A stretch of DNA of 64,000 bases from Pseudomonas bubulae (GCF_037023725.1 NZ_CP146077.1:134001-198000); one strand, 5' to 3'; counted from the first letter of the stretch, positions 8,441-18,485 are shown. The notes: a model not told the origin generated them from the letters alone. Translations and numbers: made by a program.

Positions 8441-9052
8441 ATGAACACACAGCCTTTGCGTGTTGGCATCGGTGGCCCGGTAGGCTCCGGCAAAACTGCG
8501 CTCACCCTGGCCCTGTGCCTGGCCCTGCGGGAAAAGTACAACCTGGCCGTCGTCACCAACGATATCTACACCCGTGAAGATGCTGACTTTCTGGTGCGCA
8601 ATGAGGCGCTGGCGCCAGAGCGGATCATCGGTGTAGAAACCGGCGGCTGCCCGCACACAGCGATTCGTGAAGATGCTTCGATCAACCTGGAGGCTGTGGA
8701 TCAGTTGAACCGACGCTTTCCCGGCCTTGACCTGATTCTGGTGGAATCGGGTGGGGATAACTTGTCGGCCACCTTCAGCCCGGAGCTGTCCGACCTGACC
8801 ATTTACGTGATCGACGTGTCCGCCGGGGACAAGTTACCGCGCAAGGGCGGGCCGGGGATCTGCAAATCGGACCTGCTGGTGATCAACAAAATCGACCTTG
8901 CGCCGCTGGTGGGCGCATCGCTGGAACTGATGGACAGCGACACCAAGCGCATGCGCGGTGCAAAACCCTTTGTGTTCAGCAACCAGAAGACCGGACATGG
9001 CCTGGACACTATCGTGGCGTTTATCGAGCGTCAGGGATTGTTGATCCAATAG
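8441..9052 (+). CDS. ureG: Urease accessory GTPase UreG
   Basis: 203 residues. P-loop [11 protein letters not shown] near residue 9-19, then the metal-binding CPH motif ([12 protein letters not shown]), [15 protein letters not shown] and the guanine-specificity motif [12 protein letters not shown]. UreG dimerises with nickel between two CPH motifs and hands it to urease on GTP hydrolysis. ATG preceded by AGGAG with seven bases between. Last gene of the ureEFG unit; a REP pair follows. The structural genes ureABC and ureD are not in this window. Confidence 0.97.
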   Translation: MNTQPLRVGIGGPVGSGKTALTLALCLALREKYNLAVVTNDIYTREDADFLVRNEALAPERIIGVETGGCPHTAIREDASINLEAVDQLNRRFPGLDLILVESGGDNLSATFSPELSDLTIYVIDVSAGDKLPRKGGPGICKSDLLVINKIDLAPLVGASLELMDSDTKRMRGAKPFVFSNQKTGHGLDTIVAFIERQGLLIQ

Positions 9053-9064
9053 CGGTGAAATCAT

Positions 9065-9152
9065 CTGTGGGAGCGAGCCTGCTCGCGATGGCCGCGACGG
9101 GGTACATCAGAAAAACGCAGCGATGCCATCGCGAGCAGGCTCGCCCCCACAG
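9065..9152. repeat. REP-type inverted pair (family A)
   Basis: Facing CTGTGGGAGCGAGCCTGCTC and GCGAGCAGGCTCGCCCCCAC; this copy uses the GAGCCTGCTC variant of the core, also seen at 12914 and 27178. Downstream of ureG. Confidence 0.9.
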
Positions 9153-9222
9153 AGTTGAGATCATCCGGGGAATCACGGTGTATCATGTCGCGCAATCGCC
9201 CCAGCCGTGACGACACCCACCG

Positions 9223-10356
9223 ATGCCTGATGTAGCCAGCTCCGACTTCCCGCTTGAACTGACCGCCCAATTTGCGGCAGTACAGCAGCATTTTCGCCAG
9301 GTCATCGTGCCGCTCTGGCAAGGCCCCGGCTGGAATGCCGAACTCGCACTGCCCTTCGAGGCCTTGAGCCCCGCGCACCAGCCGCTGCCACCCCAGCGCT
9401 ATCGCGCCATGGCTTGCGCACGGCAGCTGTACCTGTTCGCCAGCCTGATCGACGACCCGACCTTCCCCGGTGCCGCCGAACGCGCTGCTGAACTGTTCCG
9501 CTCGCTGCACCTGCATTTTCATGACGCCGAGCACGGTGGCTGGTTCTACAGCATCGGCCCCGATGGCGCGCCGCTGGATCAACGCAAAGACCTCTACACC
9601 CACGCCTTTATCATCTTTGCCTGCGCCCATTACTGGGCGAAAGTGCGCGAGCCACAGGTGGCGTCGGCGCTCAATGGCGCACTGGCAGTGGTGGCTGAAC
9701 GTTTCAATGACGGCAACGGCCTGTATGAAGCCAGCCTGGAGCGGGATTGGTCGCCACTGGGCAGCGGCCCGCTGCAAAACCCGTTGATGCACTTGGCCGA
9801 AGCGTTCCTGGCCACTTTGTCGGTACGTGACGATAAGCCAGTGCAGACGGCCTTGCTGGCCCTGGCCGAGGGTATGCAACAGCGCTTTATCGAGCCTGTG
9901 CATAACGTCATGCTGGAAAAACCGCTCGGAGCTGTGGATAACTGGTTTGAACCGGGGCATCAATTCGAGTGGTTCTTTTTGCTGGAGTCTTCGCCACTGC
10001 TGCGCCAGACGTCGTTGCACGGTTCGCTGGAGCGGGCGTTCGGGTTTGCCGAGCAGGTGGGGGTCGACCCGCAGAGCGGCGCGGTGTGCGGCATGCTGGC
10101 CCCTGATGGCAGCCTGCGCGATGGTACCCAGCGTATCTGGGCACAGGCCGAGTACCTGCGCGCCCTGACCTTGCGCCCGAACAGCCAGGCACAGGTGCAG
10201 CGTCAATTGCTGGCGCTGCAGCAGAAGTTTCTACATGCCGGTGGCTGGTACGAATGCCGCGATGGCGCGGGCAAGGTCAGCCGCGAGGATATGCCGTCGA
10301 CCACGCCTTATCATCTGGCCACCTGTTACAGCGGTTTGGCGCAATACCTCGGCTAA
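9223..10356 (+). CDS. AGE-family epimerase/isomerase (N-acylglucosamine 2-epimerase fold)
   Basis: 377 residues forming the expected all-helical (alpha/alpha)6 barrel. Diagnostic pieces are RYRAMACARQLYLFA, GGWFYSIGPDGAPLDQRKDLYTHAFIIFACAHYW and WFEPGHQFEWFFLLE, the last carrying the catalytic-type histidine and glutamate of the AGE superfamily, with ARIWAQAEYLRAL-like RIWAQAEYLRALTL further on. Members interconvert aldose/ketose sugars (mannose-fructose, cellobiose 2-epimerisation or GlcNAc-ManNAc). No neighbouring sugar gene points to a substrate. It is a single gene between REP pairs. Confidence 0.88.
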   Translation: MPDVASSDFPLELTAQFAAVQQHFRQVIVPLWQGPGWNAELALPFEALSPAHQPLPPQRYRAMACARQLYLFASLIDDPTFPGAAERAAELFRSLHLHFHDAEHGGWFYSIGPDGAPLDQRKDLYTHAFIIFACAHYWAKVREPQVASALNGALAVVAERFNDGNGLYEASLERDWSPLGSGPLQNPLMHLAEAFLATLSVRDDKPVQTALLALAEGMQQRFIEPVHNVMLEKPLGAVDNWFEPGHQFEWFFLLESSPLLRQTSLHGSLERAFGFAEQVGVDPQSGAVCGMLAPDGSLRDGTQRIWAQAEYLRALTLRPNSQAQVQRQLLALQQKFLHAGGWYECRDGAGKVSREDMPSTTPYHLATCYSGLAQYLG

Positions 10357-10375
10357 CACCAACAGCTGTGGGAGC

Positions 10376-10453
10376 GGGCTTGCTCGCGATGGCATCACCG
10401 AAAAAGTCCTGACAAACCGCGCCGCCTGAATCGCGAGCAAGCCCGCTCCCACC
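10376..10453. repeat. REP-type inverted pair (family A)
   Basis: Facing CTGTGGGAGCGGGCTTGCTC and GCGAGCAAGCCCGCTCCCAC between two convergent genes. Confidence 0.9.
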
Positions 10454-10466
10454 ACTCAAGGCTGGC

Positions 10467-11372
10467 TCAGGCAATCCACTTACGATCACCGGTAAAGCTG
10501 ATGGTCAGCCAGCGCGCACTGTCCGCGGCACCCAGCAGCCCGGAGATCTCTTCGCGCAGTGCATCAAGGGTCTTCACGCTGGTCAGTGGATAACCTGCCG
10601 GCAACACGATATGAATCTCTATAAACCGTGCCCGCCCGTGCTTCTGCACATAGGTTTTGTAGCCTTCAAAACCATGCCGCGCCGACATTTCCTCGAGCAC
10701 ATCCCGCACCTTGTCATCCAGCGCATCCGGGACAATCCCGAGCACATCACGCAAGGCCGGCTTGAGGATCTTGAACGCCGGCGCAAGCATGCTCAGCGCC
10801 AGCAAAATCAGGATCCCCGGGTCAACATAAGCGGCCCACTGTGCATAACCCTGCTGCTTCAACAGCAACGCCGTGACAAAACTTATCAACAGCCCCACCG
10901 ACAACATGGCATCCACCAGCCAGCTGACATTATCGAACTGGATCAGGGTTGACTTGAGCTTGCGATTTTTGCGCTTTACCCAGAAGTAGTAGGCAAATTC
11001 AACAACGGTGAACACCGCCGCATAGACGATCACCAGCCCCAGTTCGATATCACGCCCGCCATTGATAATGCCGAACACGCCATTGAGAAAGGCGTAGATC
11101 GCAATCAACAACAGGAAGCTGCCTTCAATCAGCAGCACCATGGGCTCAAGGTGCCAAAAACCGAACTGGAAACGCTGGTTGCTTTCCTTGGCGATCAGTT
11201 GCGCCGTAATCAGCATCAGCACTTTGATAAAAGTCGCGATCAGAGAGAAAAACCCATCGAACATGATGGATTCGGAACCCGAAATAAAACCCGTCACGAT
11301 GCCGGCAATGGCCACCGCGAACATTAGAACGGTCGATTGCTTGAGCAGTTTCTGCTCACCACGGTTACTCAC
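10467..11372 (-). CDS. Cation diffusion facilitator-type transporter with atypical metal site
   Basis: 301 residues: about six membrane helices (roughly 12-32, 38-62, 76-98, 113-133, 152-172, 180-200) and a C-terminal cytoplasmic domain of about 85 residues, the CDF plan. Helix 2 reads SESIMFDGFFSLIATFI and helix 5 FDNVSWLVDAMLSVG. A canonical CDF zinc site needs D-x3-D in helix 2 and H-x3-D in helix 5; here I count D39-x3-S43 and S150-x3-D154, so two of four ligands are replaced. It may use another ion or coordination. The family is clear but the transported ion is not. Next to the SDR gene, same strand, about 70 bases apart. Confidence 0.85.
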   Translation of the reverse strand: MSNRGEQKLLKQSTVLMFAVAIAGIVTGFISGSESIMFDGFFSLIATFIKVLMLITAQLIAKESNQRFQFGFWHLEPMVLLIEGSFLLLIAIYAFLNGVFGIINGGRDIELGLVIVYAAVFTVVEFAYYFWVKRKNRKLKSTLIQFDNVSWLVDAMLSVGLLISFVTALLLKQQGYAQWAAYVDPGILILLALSMLAPAFKILKPALRDVLGIVPDALDDKVRDVLEEMSARHGFEGYKTYVQKHGRARFIEIHIVLPAGYPLTSVKTLDALREEISGLLGAADSARWLTISFTGDRKWIA

Positions 11373-11442
11373 ACAAACTCCTTTTCAGCCCGATTGAATG
11401 CGACCCCCTCAGGAGGTCGCAGGTGGGCTGCCAGGGGTGAGT

Positions 11443-12210
11443 TTACTCCTTGGCGTGGCGCTCGATGGCAAAACCGCTCCAGGACTGCGTGACGGGCATC
11501 AGCTCAAGGCGGTTGATGTTGACGTGGGCCGGAGTATTGAGCACCCAGAAAATGGTCTCGGCGATGTCTTCTGGCTGAATCGGTTCGGCGCCCTGATAGG
11601 TCGCGTCGTAGCGAGCCTTGTCGCCGCCAAAGCGCACCATCGAGAACTCGCTCTCGCACAGGCCCGGCTCAACGTTGCTGACCCGCACGCCCGTGCCCTG
11701 CAAATCGCAGCGCAGGTTCAGGGAGAACTGTTTTACAAACGCCTTGGTACCGCCATACACATGGCTGCCGGGGTAAGGATAACTACCCGCGATGGAACCC
11801 AGGTTAACGATCCCGGCACCACGGCCGTAGGCAATCAGTCGTGGCAACAGCAGGCGGGTGGTGTAGAGCAGGCCCTTGATATTGGTGTCGACCATGGTCT
11901 CCCAATCGTCGAGGTCGCATTTGGGCGCAGGGTCGGTACCCAGGGCCAGGCCCGCGTTGTTGATAAGCCCACGCAATCTGCTGAACGAAGGTGGCAAACC
12001 GGCAATCGCCGCTTCCATCGCGGCACGGTCGCGCACATCCACCACCAGGCCGTGTACTTCGGTTTGCTTGGATAACTCTTCGCACAATGCTTTCAAACGG
12101 TCTTCGCGTCGCCCCGTCAACACCAGTTTCCAGCCTGCCTGTGCAAACTTGCGTGCACATGCTTCACCAAATCCGGAAGTCGCGCCCGTAATAAACAGGG
12201 TGGAAGTCAT
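11443..12210 (-). CDS. SDR-family NAD(P)-dependent oxidoreductase (YdfG-like)
   Basis: 255 residues of classical short-chain dehydrogenase: cofactor motif TGATSGFGEACA at the N-terminus followed by LTGRR (the arginines suggest NADP), NNAGLALG, the serine in LGSIAG, catalytic YGGTK, and VEPGLCESEFS. The closest characterised type is YdfG, which reduces 3-hydroxy acids and malonic semialdehyde. Two adjacent ATGs (12213 and 12210) follow AAGGAG; the second has better spacing. An in-frame extension to 12291 has no ribosome site. Preceded by a long gene-free region. Confidence 0.9.
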   Translation of the reverse strand: MTSTLFITGATSGFGEACARKFAQAGWKLVLTGRREDRLKALCEELSKQTEVHGLVVDVRDRAAMEAAIAGLPPSFSRLRGLINNAGLALGTDPAPKCDLDDWETMVDTNIKGLLYTTRLLLPRLIAYGRGAGIVNLGSIAGSYPYPGSHVYGGTKAFVKQFSLNLRCDLQGTGVRVSNVEPGLCESEFSMVRFGGDKARYDATYQGAEPIQPEDIAETIFWVLNTPAHVNINRLELMPVTQSWSGFAIERHAKE

Positions 12211-12913
12211 CATGTTCTCCTTGGCTGGCGGGCATCGGCCGCCGTTGAATTGGACGTTGAGCAGAATGCCCCGGCTAGCGTTCAGCGGCAACCTGCGGTG
12301 TTTTCAAAACAAGTCTGTACAAAAAACAACCAGCACGCGACAAGCCACGACGAACAAGGGCTGGAGCCATATGCGCTCACCTTATCCACAGGCCCGTCCA
12401 CAGTCTTTGGGGGCAACTCCAAAAAGCGCAAAGCCCCGATCCACAAGGGATAGAGAGCATCGGTAAGACTTTTTTACTTGACCCGGGCACACCCCGCATG
12501 CAGACGCCCCAAAAAGGTGCAACCGTGGAAAATCCGCCAGATAGCCAGAGGCCAGTAATTACGCTGCCTGGAGCATTCTTTCCAGAGTTTAACCACAGAC
12601 TTATCCACAGGTTAGTCATTATTTCCAGACGCTCTTTACACCCGTACAAACCTGTTGACAAATCGGCGCAACGGCTGCGCAAAAGCCGCTGGTCGAAAAA
12701 TAACCACCCAGCTGGACACCTTGTAAATAAAGGGCTACAGCCAACTACTCCCACGTTACCCACAGCCACCTCCACAGCAAACGGGGACAAGTCAAAATGA
12801 TGACAAAACAGGTAATTGCAGCGGCTTTATGTCGCGCTTTCACAGCGTTGTAATATTGTTTTCCACAATTTGCGGCGAGGGCGGGCGGGGTGGAATTGTC
12901 TGACAAAAAGACA
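12211..12913. other. Gene-free region with a cluster of DnaA-box-like sites
   Basis: About 0.7 kb upstream of the SDR gene with no credible coding region. It holds two perfect TTATCCACA boxes (12382-12390, 12601-12609) and three one-mismatch forms in the same orientation: TTAACCACA (12589-12597), TTACCCACA (12756-12764) and TTTTCCACA (12859-12867). Further CCACA pieces lie at about 12395, 12440 and 12772. No dnaA, dnaN, parA or rpmH gene is nearby, so this is not the usual oriC setting. The REP pair at 12914-13000 ends the region. Confidence 0.5.
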
Positions 12914-13000
12914 TGTGGGAGCGAGCCTGCTCGCGATGGGATCGACGCGGTGATTCAAACAAACCGCAGTGATGCCATCGCGAGCAGGCTCGCTCCCACA
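12914..13000. repeat. REP-type inverted pair (family A)
   Basis: Facing TGTGGGAGCGAGCCTGCTCG and CGAGCAGGCTCGCTCCCACA, downstream of livF. Confidence 0.9.
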
Positions 13001-13021
13001 CAGAGAGATGTGAAATGCCTG

Positions 13022-13738
13022 TTAATGCCCGCCCAAATAAGCGTTACGCACCTCCTCGTTACTCAGCAGTTCCTTGCCGGTGCCGGTCAGACGGATTTCA
13101 CCGTTGACCATCACATAGGCCCGGTCCGACAACCGCAGGGCATGGTTGGCGTTCTGCTCCACCAGAAAGATGGTCATGCCAGTGCCTGCCAGCTCCCGCA
13201 GCGTGGCAAAAATCTGCTTCACCACAATCGGTGCCAACCCCAGGCTGGGCTCATCCAGCAACAGCAGCTTGGGCCGGCTCATCAGCGCTCGGGCAATGGC
13301 GAGCATTTGCTGTTCGCCACCCGACATGGTCATGGCCCGCTGATTGCGCCGCTCCAGGAGCCGGGGGAACAACTCGAACATGCGCTGCATGTCTTCGTCG
13401 GCATATTTGTCGCCAATGGGGATGGTGCCCATCAGCAGGTTTTCTTCCACCGACATGTCCGGAAACACGCGACGGCCTTCCGGCGACTGGGCGATACCGT
13501 TGGAGGCGATGTAGTGCGAGGACTTGTGGGTAATGTCCACCCCCTGGTAGATAATTTGCCCGCCGCTGGCCCGGGGCTGGCCAAAAATCGACATCAGCAA
13601 CGTGGATTTACCCGCGCCGTTGGAGCCGATCAGGCTTACCGTTTCGCCCTCCTCAATATGCATCGAGACTTTTTTCAGGGCCTGGATCGGCCCGTAGTGA
13701 ACGTCCAGTTCCTTGAGCTCGAGGATCGTGCCCGTCAT
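13022..13738 (-). CDS. livF: Branched-chain/hydrophobic amino acid ABC transporter, ATP-binding protein LivF
   Basis: 238 residues. Walker A GSNGAGKST (about 38-46), Q-loop region, ABC signature MSGGEQQMLAIARALM, Walker B LLLLDEPSLGLAP and switch histidine region VEQNANHAL. The short length and the LGLAPIVVKQIF segment are typical of the LivF half of the heteromeric ATPase of HAAT importers. Last gene of the livKHMGF-ordered operon; its ATG overlaps the livG stop by four bases. Substrate could be branched-chain amino acids, but the amaAB neighbours make another amino acid such as a lysine-derived compound possible. Confidence 0.93.
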   Translation of the reverse strand: MTGTILELKELDVHYGPIQALKKVSMHIEEGETVSLIGSNGAGKSTLLMSIFGQPRASGGQIIYQGVDITHKSSHYIASNGIAQSPEGRRVFPDMSVEENLLMGTIPIGDKYADEDMQRMFELFPRLLERRNQRAMTMSGGEQQMLAIARALMSRPKLLLLDEPSLGLAPIVVKQIFATLRELAGTGMTIFLVEQNANHALRLSDRAYVMVNGEIRLTGTGKELLSNEEVRNAYLGGH

Positions 13739-14622
13739 ATCAGCTCCTCTTCGTCTGCGCCAAGGTAGGCCGCAATCACTTTGGGGTCGTTGCGGATGGC
13801 CTCAGGCCCGCCTTCGGCAATCACGTTGCCGTGGTCGAGCACCACGATGTGATCGGAAATGCTCATGACCATGCCCATGTCGTGCTCGATCAACACCACC
13901 GTCAGGTCGTGTTCGTCGCGCAGCAGGCGGATCATCCCGCTCAACGCTTCGGTTTCCTGCGGGTTGAGGCCTGCCGCCGGTTCGTCCAGGCAGATGATTT
14001 GCGGCCGCGTACACATGGCCCGGGCAATCTCCAGGCGTCGCTGCTGGCCATAGGACAACTCACCGGCCAGGCGATTGGCACAGTCCACCAGGTCAACCAC
14101 CTCCAGCCAGTAGAAGGCATGATCCAGCGCATCGCTTTCAGCCTTGCGATAGCCCTTGGTATTGAGGATGCCGGCGAGCATGTTGCGGTTGACCCACATA
14201 TGCTGGGCCACCAGCAGGTTTTCCAATACCGACATTTCCTTGAACAGGCGGATATTCTGGAACGTGCGCGCCAGCCCCGAGCGGTTGACCAGATGTGTTC
14301 CGCCGAACATTTTGTAATACAGCCGGCTGGCAAACGCCTTGGGCGATACAAAGTCGCTCAGCCTGAACGGCTCCCCCAGTAGCTTGATCACGTTGGTACG
14401 AGTACCGCGGGCATTGAGTTCGATCCTGCCGCCGCTGGCTTTGTAAAAGCCGGTCAAACAGTTGAACACTGTGGTTTTACCGGCACCGTTGGGGCCGATC
14501 AGGGCAAAGATCGAGTTGCGTTTGACCTTGAGGCTGACATCGCTCAGGGCCTTGATCCCGCCAAAGTGCATCATCAGTTTGTCGACCGAGAGCACAACAT
14601 CGTCTTTTGACAATTCGCTCAT
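13735..14622 (-). CDS. livG: Branched-chain/hydrophobic amino acid ABC transporter, ATP-binding protein LivG
   Basis: 295 residues. Walker A GPNGAGKTT, followed by the LivG-typical insertion (about 70-115, including LSDFVSPKAFASRLYYKMFGG), ARTFQNIRLF, ABC signature LSYGQQRRLEIARAM, Walker B IICLDEPAAGLNP and LIEHDMGMVM. Pairs with LivF to power import through LivHM. Overlaps livM at the start and livF at the end, each by four bases, so the set is translationally coupled. Confidence 0.95.
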   Translation of the reverse strand: MSELSKDDVVLSVDKLMMHFGGIKALSDVSLKVKRNSIFALIGPNGAGKTTVFNCLTGFYKASGGRIELNARGTRTNVIKLLGEPFRLSDFVSPKAFASRLYYKMFGGTHLVNRSGLARTFQNIRLFKEMSVLENLLVAQHMWVNRNMLAGILNTKGYRKAESDALDHAFYWLEVVDLVDCANRLAGELSYGQQRRLEIARAMCTRPQIICLDEPAAGLNPQETEALSGMIRLLRDEHDLTVVLIEHDMGMVMSISDHIVVLDHGNVIAEGGPEAIRNDPKVIAAYLGADEEELI

Positions 14623-15902
14623 GGCGCAACCCCCTTGCGTGGCGCAACTCCGACACGGCTGATGCGGATCAGGCCTCGTGGTCGCCAGATCATCATCAAC
14701 ACCATCAACACACCAAACAGCAGCACCCGGTACTCGGCAAAGCTGCGCAACAGTTCAGGAGCCACCGTCAGCACGAATGCGGCGATCACCACGCCCACTG
14801 TCGAGCCCATGCCGCCGAGCACCACAATGGCGAGGATCAGCGCCGACTCGAAGAAGGTGAACGAGGAAGGGTTAACAAAACCCTGGTAGCTGGCAAAGAA
14901 CACCCCGGCCAGGCCAGCCGTGGAGGCACCAATGGTGAACGCCGACAGCTTGACCAGCACATGGTTGAGGCCCATGGAACGGCAGGCAATTTCGTCTTCG
15001 CGCAGCGCTTCCCAGGCGCGGCCGATCGGCATGCGGGTCAGGCGGTGCTTGATGTACAACACCAGCAGCACCACCAGAAACAGCACGATATAGATAAACA
15101 GGAACTTGATATTGGGGTTGTATTCCAGGCCGAAGAACTCATGAAATGGCACCCCGCCATCTTTCGCGCGCCGGCCGAACTCCAGGCCGAAAAAGGTCGG
15201 CGATGGCACCGGCATGCCATTTGGCCCGCCGGTAAACGACAGCCAGTTGTTGAGGATCAGACGGATGATTTCACCAAAGCCCAGGGTCACGATGGCCAGG
15301 TAGTCACCGTGCATGCGCAACACCGGAAACCCCAGAATGCATCCCGCCATCGCCGCCGCAATGGCCGCCAGCGGCAGCACCGTCCAGAAACCCAGCCCCA
15401 GGTATTGATAGCCCAGCGCCAGACCATAAGCGCCGATGGCATAGAACGCCACATACCCCAGGTCGAGCAACCCCGCCAGGCCAACCACGATATTCAGCCC
15501 CAGGCCCAGCAGCACGTAAATCAGCCCAAGGATGACCACGGTCAGAATGTATTTATTGGCGAAAAACGGAAACACGATGGCAATCACGATCAGCAACGGC
15601 ACGATCCAGCGCAGCCGCGACTTGTAGTCCGGTGCCAGCACATGCACGCCCGAGCCTGTGGACTCAAAGCCCTGCAGGATTTTCAGCCCTTTGGCAGTCT
15701 GTAAAAACAGGCTCAGGGCAAAGCGCCCGACCATAACGATAGCCACCAGCCAGCCTACCCGGGCCGGTTGCAGGTTGAAGCTGTAACCGTCGAGCACCAC
15801 CCCTACGATGGGCCCGAACACAATCAATGAAATCAACCCGGCCAGGATCGAGTCGACTACGCTTTTTTTGATATCAATCGGTTTATTAATGGCTACAGAC
15901 AT
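14619..15902 (-). CDS. livM: HAAT-family ABC transporter permease LivM
   Basis: 427 residues, longer than a minimal permease because of an N-terminal extension with two extra membrane segments (about 20-60) before the LivM core, as in Pseudomonas BraE. The core has about eight helices and the cytoplasmic coupling loop LTRMPIGRAWEALREDEIACRSMGLN (the EAA-like motif). The C-terminus ends RPRGLIRISRVG. Partners LivH; genes overlap or abut (two bases between livH stop and livM start). Confidence 0.95.
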   Translation of the reverse strand: MSVAINKPIDIKKSVVDSILAGLISLIVFGPIVGVVLDGYSFNLQPARVGWLVAIVMVGRFALSLFLQTAKGLKILQGFESTGSGVHVLAPDYKSRLRWIVPLLIVIAIVFPFFANKYILTVVILGLIYVLLGLGLNIVVGLAGLLDLGYVAFYAIGAYGLALGYQYLGLGFWTVLPLAAIAAAMAGCILGFPVLRMHGDYLAIVTLGFGEIIRLILNNWLSFTGGPNGMPVPSPTFFGLEFGRRAKDGGVPFHEFFGLEYNPNIKFLFIYIVLFLVVLLVLYIKHRLTRMPIGRAWEALREDEIACRSMGLNHVLVKLSAFTIGASTAGLAGVFFASYQGFVNPSSFTFFESALILAIVVLGGMGSTVGVVIAAFVLTVAPELLRSFAEYRVLLFGVLMVLMMIWRPRGLIRISRVGVAPRKGVAP

Positions 15903-15904
15903 AC

Positions 15905-16819
<915 letters not shown>

Positions 16820-16940
16820 AACGCAATCTCACGCACTGGAGCCTTTGCGCAGACGCAAGCCATCCACGCCGTCACAGGACAGCTTGGCTGGCAGGGTGTG
16901 CGCGACTCCTGGAAAAGAAGACAGGTGGTGCAGATCCATC

Positions 16941-16976
16941 CCTACCTGATGCCCGCCGAAGCTGGCATCAGGTAGG
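16941..16976. terminator. Hairpin between livK and livH (attenuator or 3' stabiliser)
   Basis: A perfect 13-bp stem (CCTACCTGATGCC with its complement) closes a 10-base loop, about 10 bases after the livK stop codon on the minus strand. There is no T run after it, so full termination is unlikely. Such stems commonly protect the abundant binding-protein message and lower expression of the membrane genes downstream. Confidence 0.65.
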
Positions 16977-16985
16977 TGACTCATC

Positions 16986-18122
16986 TCACTTCTGTTTTTC
17001 CAGTTGGTGATATTTACCGTCTTTGTCCCACTGGTACATAACGTAGTCGGAGACTTTAAGGTCACCTTTGCTGTCCCAGGCTTTCTCACCCATCACGGTT
17101 TTAACCGGGTTGGCCTTGAGCCACTTGGCAGCATCTTCACCCTTGTTGGATTTGGCGCCGGCAAAGGCGTCAGCCAGGGCCTGGACCGAAGCATAGGCGT
17201 ACAGGGTGTAGCCCTCTGGTTCGGTGCCAGCCTTACGGAACTCTTCAACCACCACCTTGCTGTCTGGCAACAGGCGCGGGTCGGCACCGAAGGTCATATA
17301 AACGCCGTCAACGTACTGCGGGCCGCCTGCGGTGGTAACCAGTTCGTCGGTGACCACACCATCATCGGACATGAACTTCACATCCTTGAGGCCTTGCTCA
17401 CGCAGTTGGCGTACCAGCGGGCCGGCTTCCGGGTGCAGGCCACCGAAATACACCACGTCGGCCCCGTTGGAGCGGATTTTGGTCACCACGGCACTGAAGT
17501 CTTTTTCGCCTCGGGTCAGGCCTTCGTACAACACAGGGGTCACGCCGCGCTTGATCAGTTGCGCCTTGGTAGCGTCCGCCAGGCCCTGGCCATAGGTGTC
17601 CTTGTCGTGCAAAACGGCCACTTTCTTGCCTTTGAGCACATCAACAATGTAATCCGCCGCCACAATGCCCTGCTGGTCATCACGACCACACATGCGGAAC
17701 ATCGCGCTCAGGCCACGCTCGGTCACCGCCGGGTTGGTGGAGCCAGGAGTGATCGCAATCACACCGGCATCGGCGTACACCTCAGACGCCGGAATGGTCG
17801 ATGAAGAACAGAAGTGCCCTACTACACCGGCCACTTTGTCCTGGTCGACCAAACGGTTGGCGACGGCTACGGCCTGTTTCGGCTCGCAGGCATCGTCCCC
17901 GGCCACCAGAACGATCTTCTCGCCGTTGACCCCACCGGCGGCGTTGATCTTGTCTGCCGCTGCCTTGGCACCCTTCATGTACTGCTCGCCAAAAGCTGCG
18001 TTGGCGCCAGTCATCGGGCCCGCAACACCAATTTTCAGATCAGCCTGAACAAACGAAGAAACGCCCAATGCAGCTGCTACGGCGAGGGCCAGAAAACCTT
18101 TCTTGTAGAACGTCTGCGACAT
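16986..18122 (-). CDS. livK: HAAT-family ABC transporter periplasmic binding protein LivK
   Basis: 378 residues. Signal peptide of about 26 residues (MSQTFYKKGFLALAVAAALG...QA) before DLKIGVAGPMTGANAAFGEQ, the start of a type I periplasmic-binding fold. Also present are LVAGDDACEPKQAVAVANRLV, VGHFCSSSTIPASEVYADAG and PGSTNPAVTERG, all conserved in Leu/Ile/Val-binding proteins including the disulfide cysteines. ATG 18122 is chosen because AGGAG lies nine bases upstream and it begins the signal peptide. First gene of the transporter operon. Ligand not determinable; the fold binds aliphatic amino acids and relatives. Confidence 0.94.
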   Translation of the reverse strand: MSQTFYKKGFLALAVAAALGVSSFVQADLKIGVAGPMTGANAAFGEQYMKGAKAAADKINAAGGVNGEKIVLVAGDDACEPKQAVAVANRLVDQDKVAGVVGHFCSSSTIPASEVYADAGVIAITPGSTNPAVTERGLSAMFRMCGRDDQQGIVAADYIVDVLKGKKVAVLHDKDTYGQGLADATKAQLIKRGVTPVLYEGLTRGEKDFSAVVTKIRSNGADVVYFGGLHPEAGPLVRQLREQGLKDVKFMSDDGVVTDELVTTAGGPQYVDGVYMTFGADPRLLPDSKVVVEEFRKAGTEPEGYTLYAYASVQALADAFAGAKSNKGEDAAKWLKANPVKTVMGEKAWDSKGDLKVSDYVMYQWDKDGKYHQLEKQK

Positions 18123-18485
18123 GAGGTGGTGCTCCTGAGGTTTTATTAGATGGCACTTCGACTTCACCTAAAGCGCTGAGCAAGCCGCGTGCCATTGGCT
18201 TTTTATTCTTAAAAAAGTCGTTCTATTGTTGTTATATCGACTGTTTCGAGCCCATTTTCATTGGGCGTGCAACCGTCTAAACCGAGGAAGGTAAAACCGC
18301 TATGTTTCTACAGGCGCCACCTGCCGCAGCCGGTATTGCAACCAGGTTGCCCCGGGTTGCGCAAACGTCCTGTAACCACTTGCGTCACCGAACTGCACAC
18401 TCTCGGTGCAGGACTGCTACAGGCCGCACCACTTAAGGCTAGCCGCTGCCAGGCAAAACGTCGGGGCGCCCAGGAAAAAACCGCG
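18123..18485. other. livK upstream region, no gene seen
   Basis: About 360 bases between the 3' end of amaA and the livK start, both on the minus strand. The first 120 bases next to livK are AT-rich (around 18200-18245, with runs such as TTCTTAAAAAAG), which fits a promoter. I see no coding region and cannot name an operator with confidence. Confidence 0.4.

Noticed and set aside
11400..11420. Terminator between the SDR and CDF genes
   Set aside because: A six-base stem (GCGACC/GGTCGC) exists, but there is no T run on either side.
12436..12478. Small RNA ending at the T run near 12470
   Set aside because: Only a five-base stem (CCGAT/ATCGG) with a long loop precedes the T run, and no promoter was recognised; too weak to call.
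12382..12867. Chromosomal replication origin
   Set aside because: DnaA boxes are present, but there is no AT-rich unwinding block I can define and none of the genes normally beside Pseudomonas oriC (dnaA, dnaN, rpmH, parAB). Reported only as a DnaA-box cluster.
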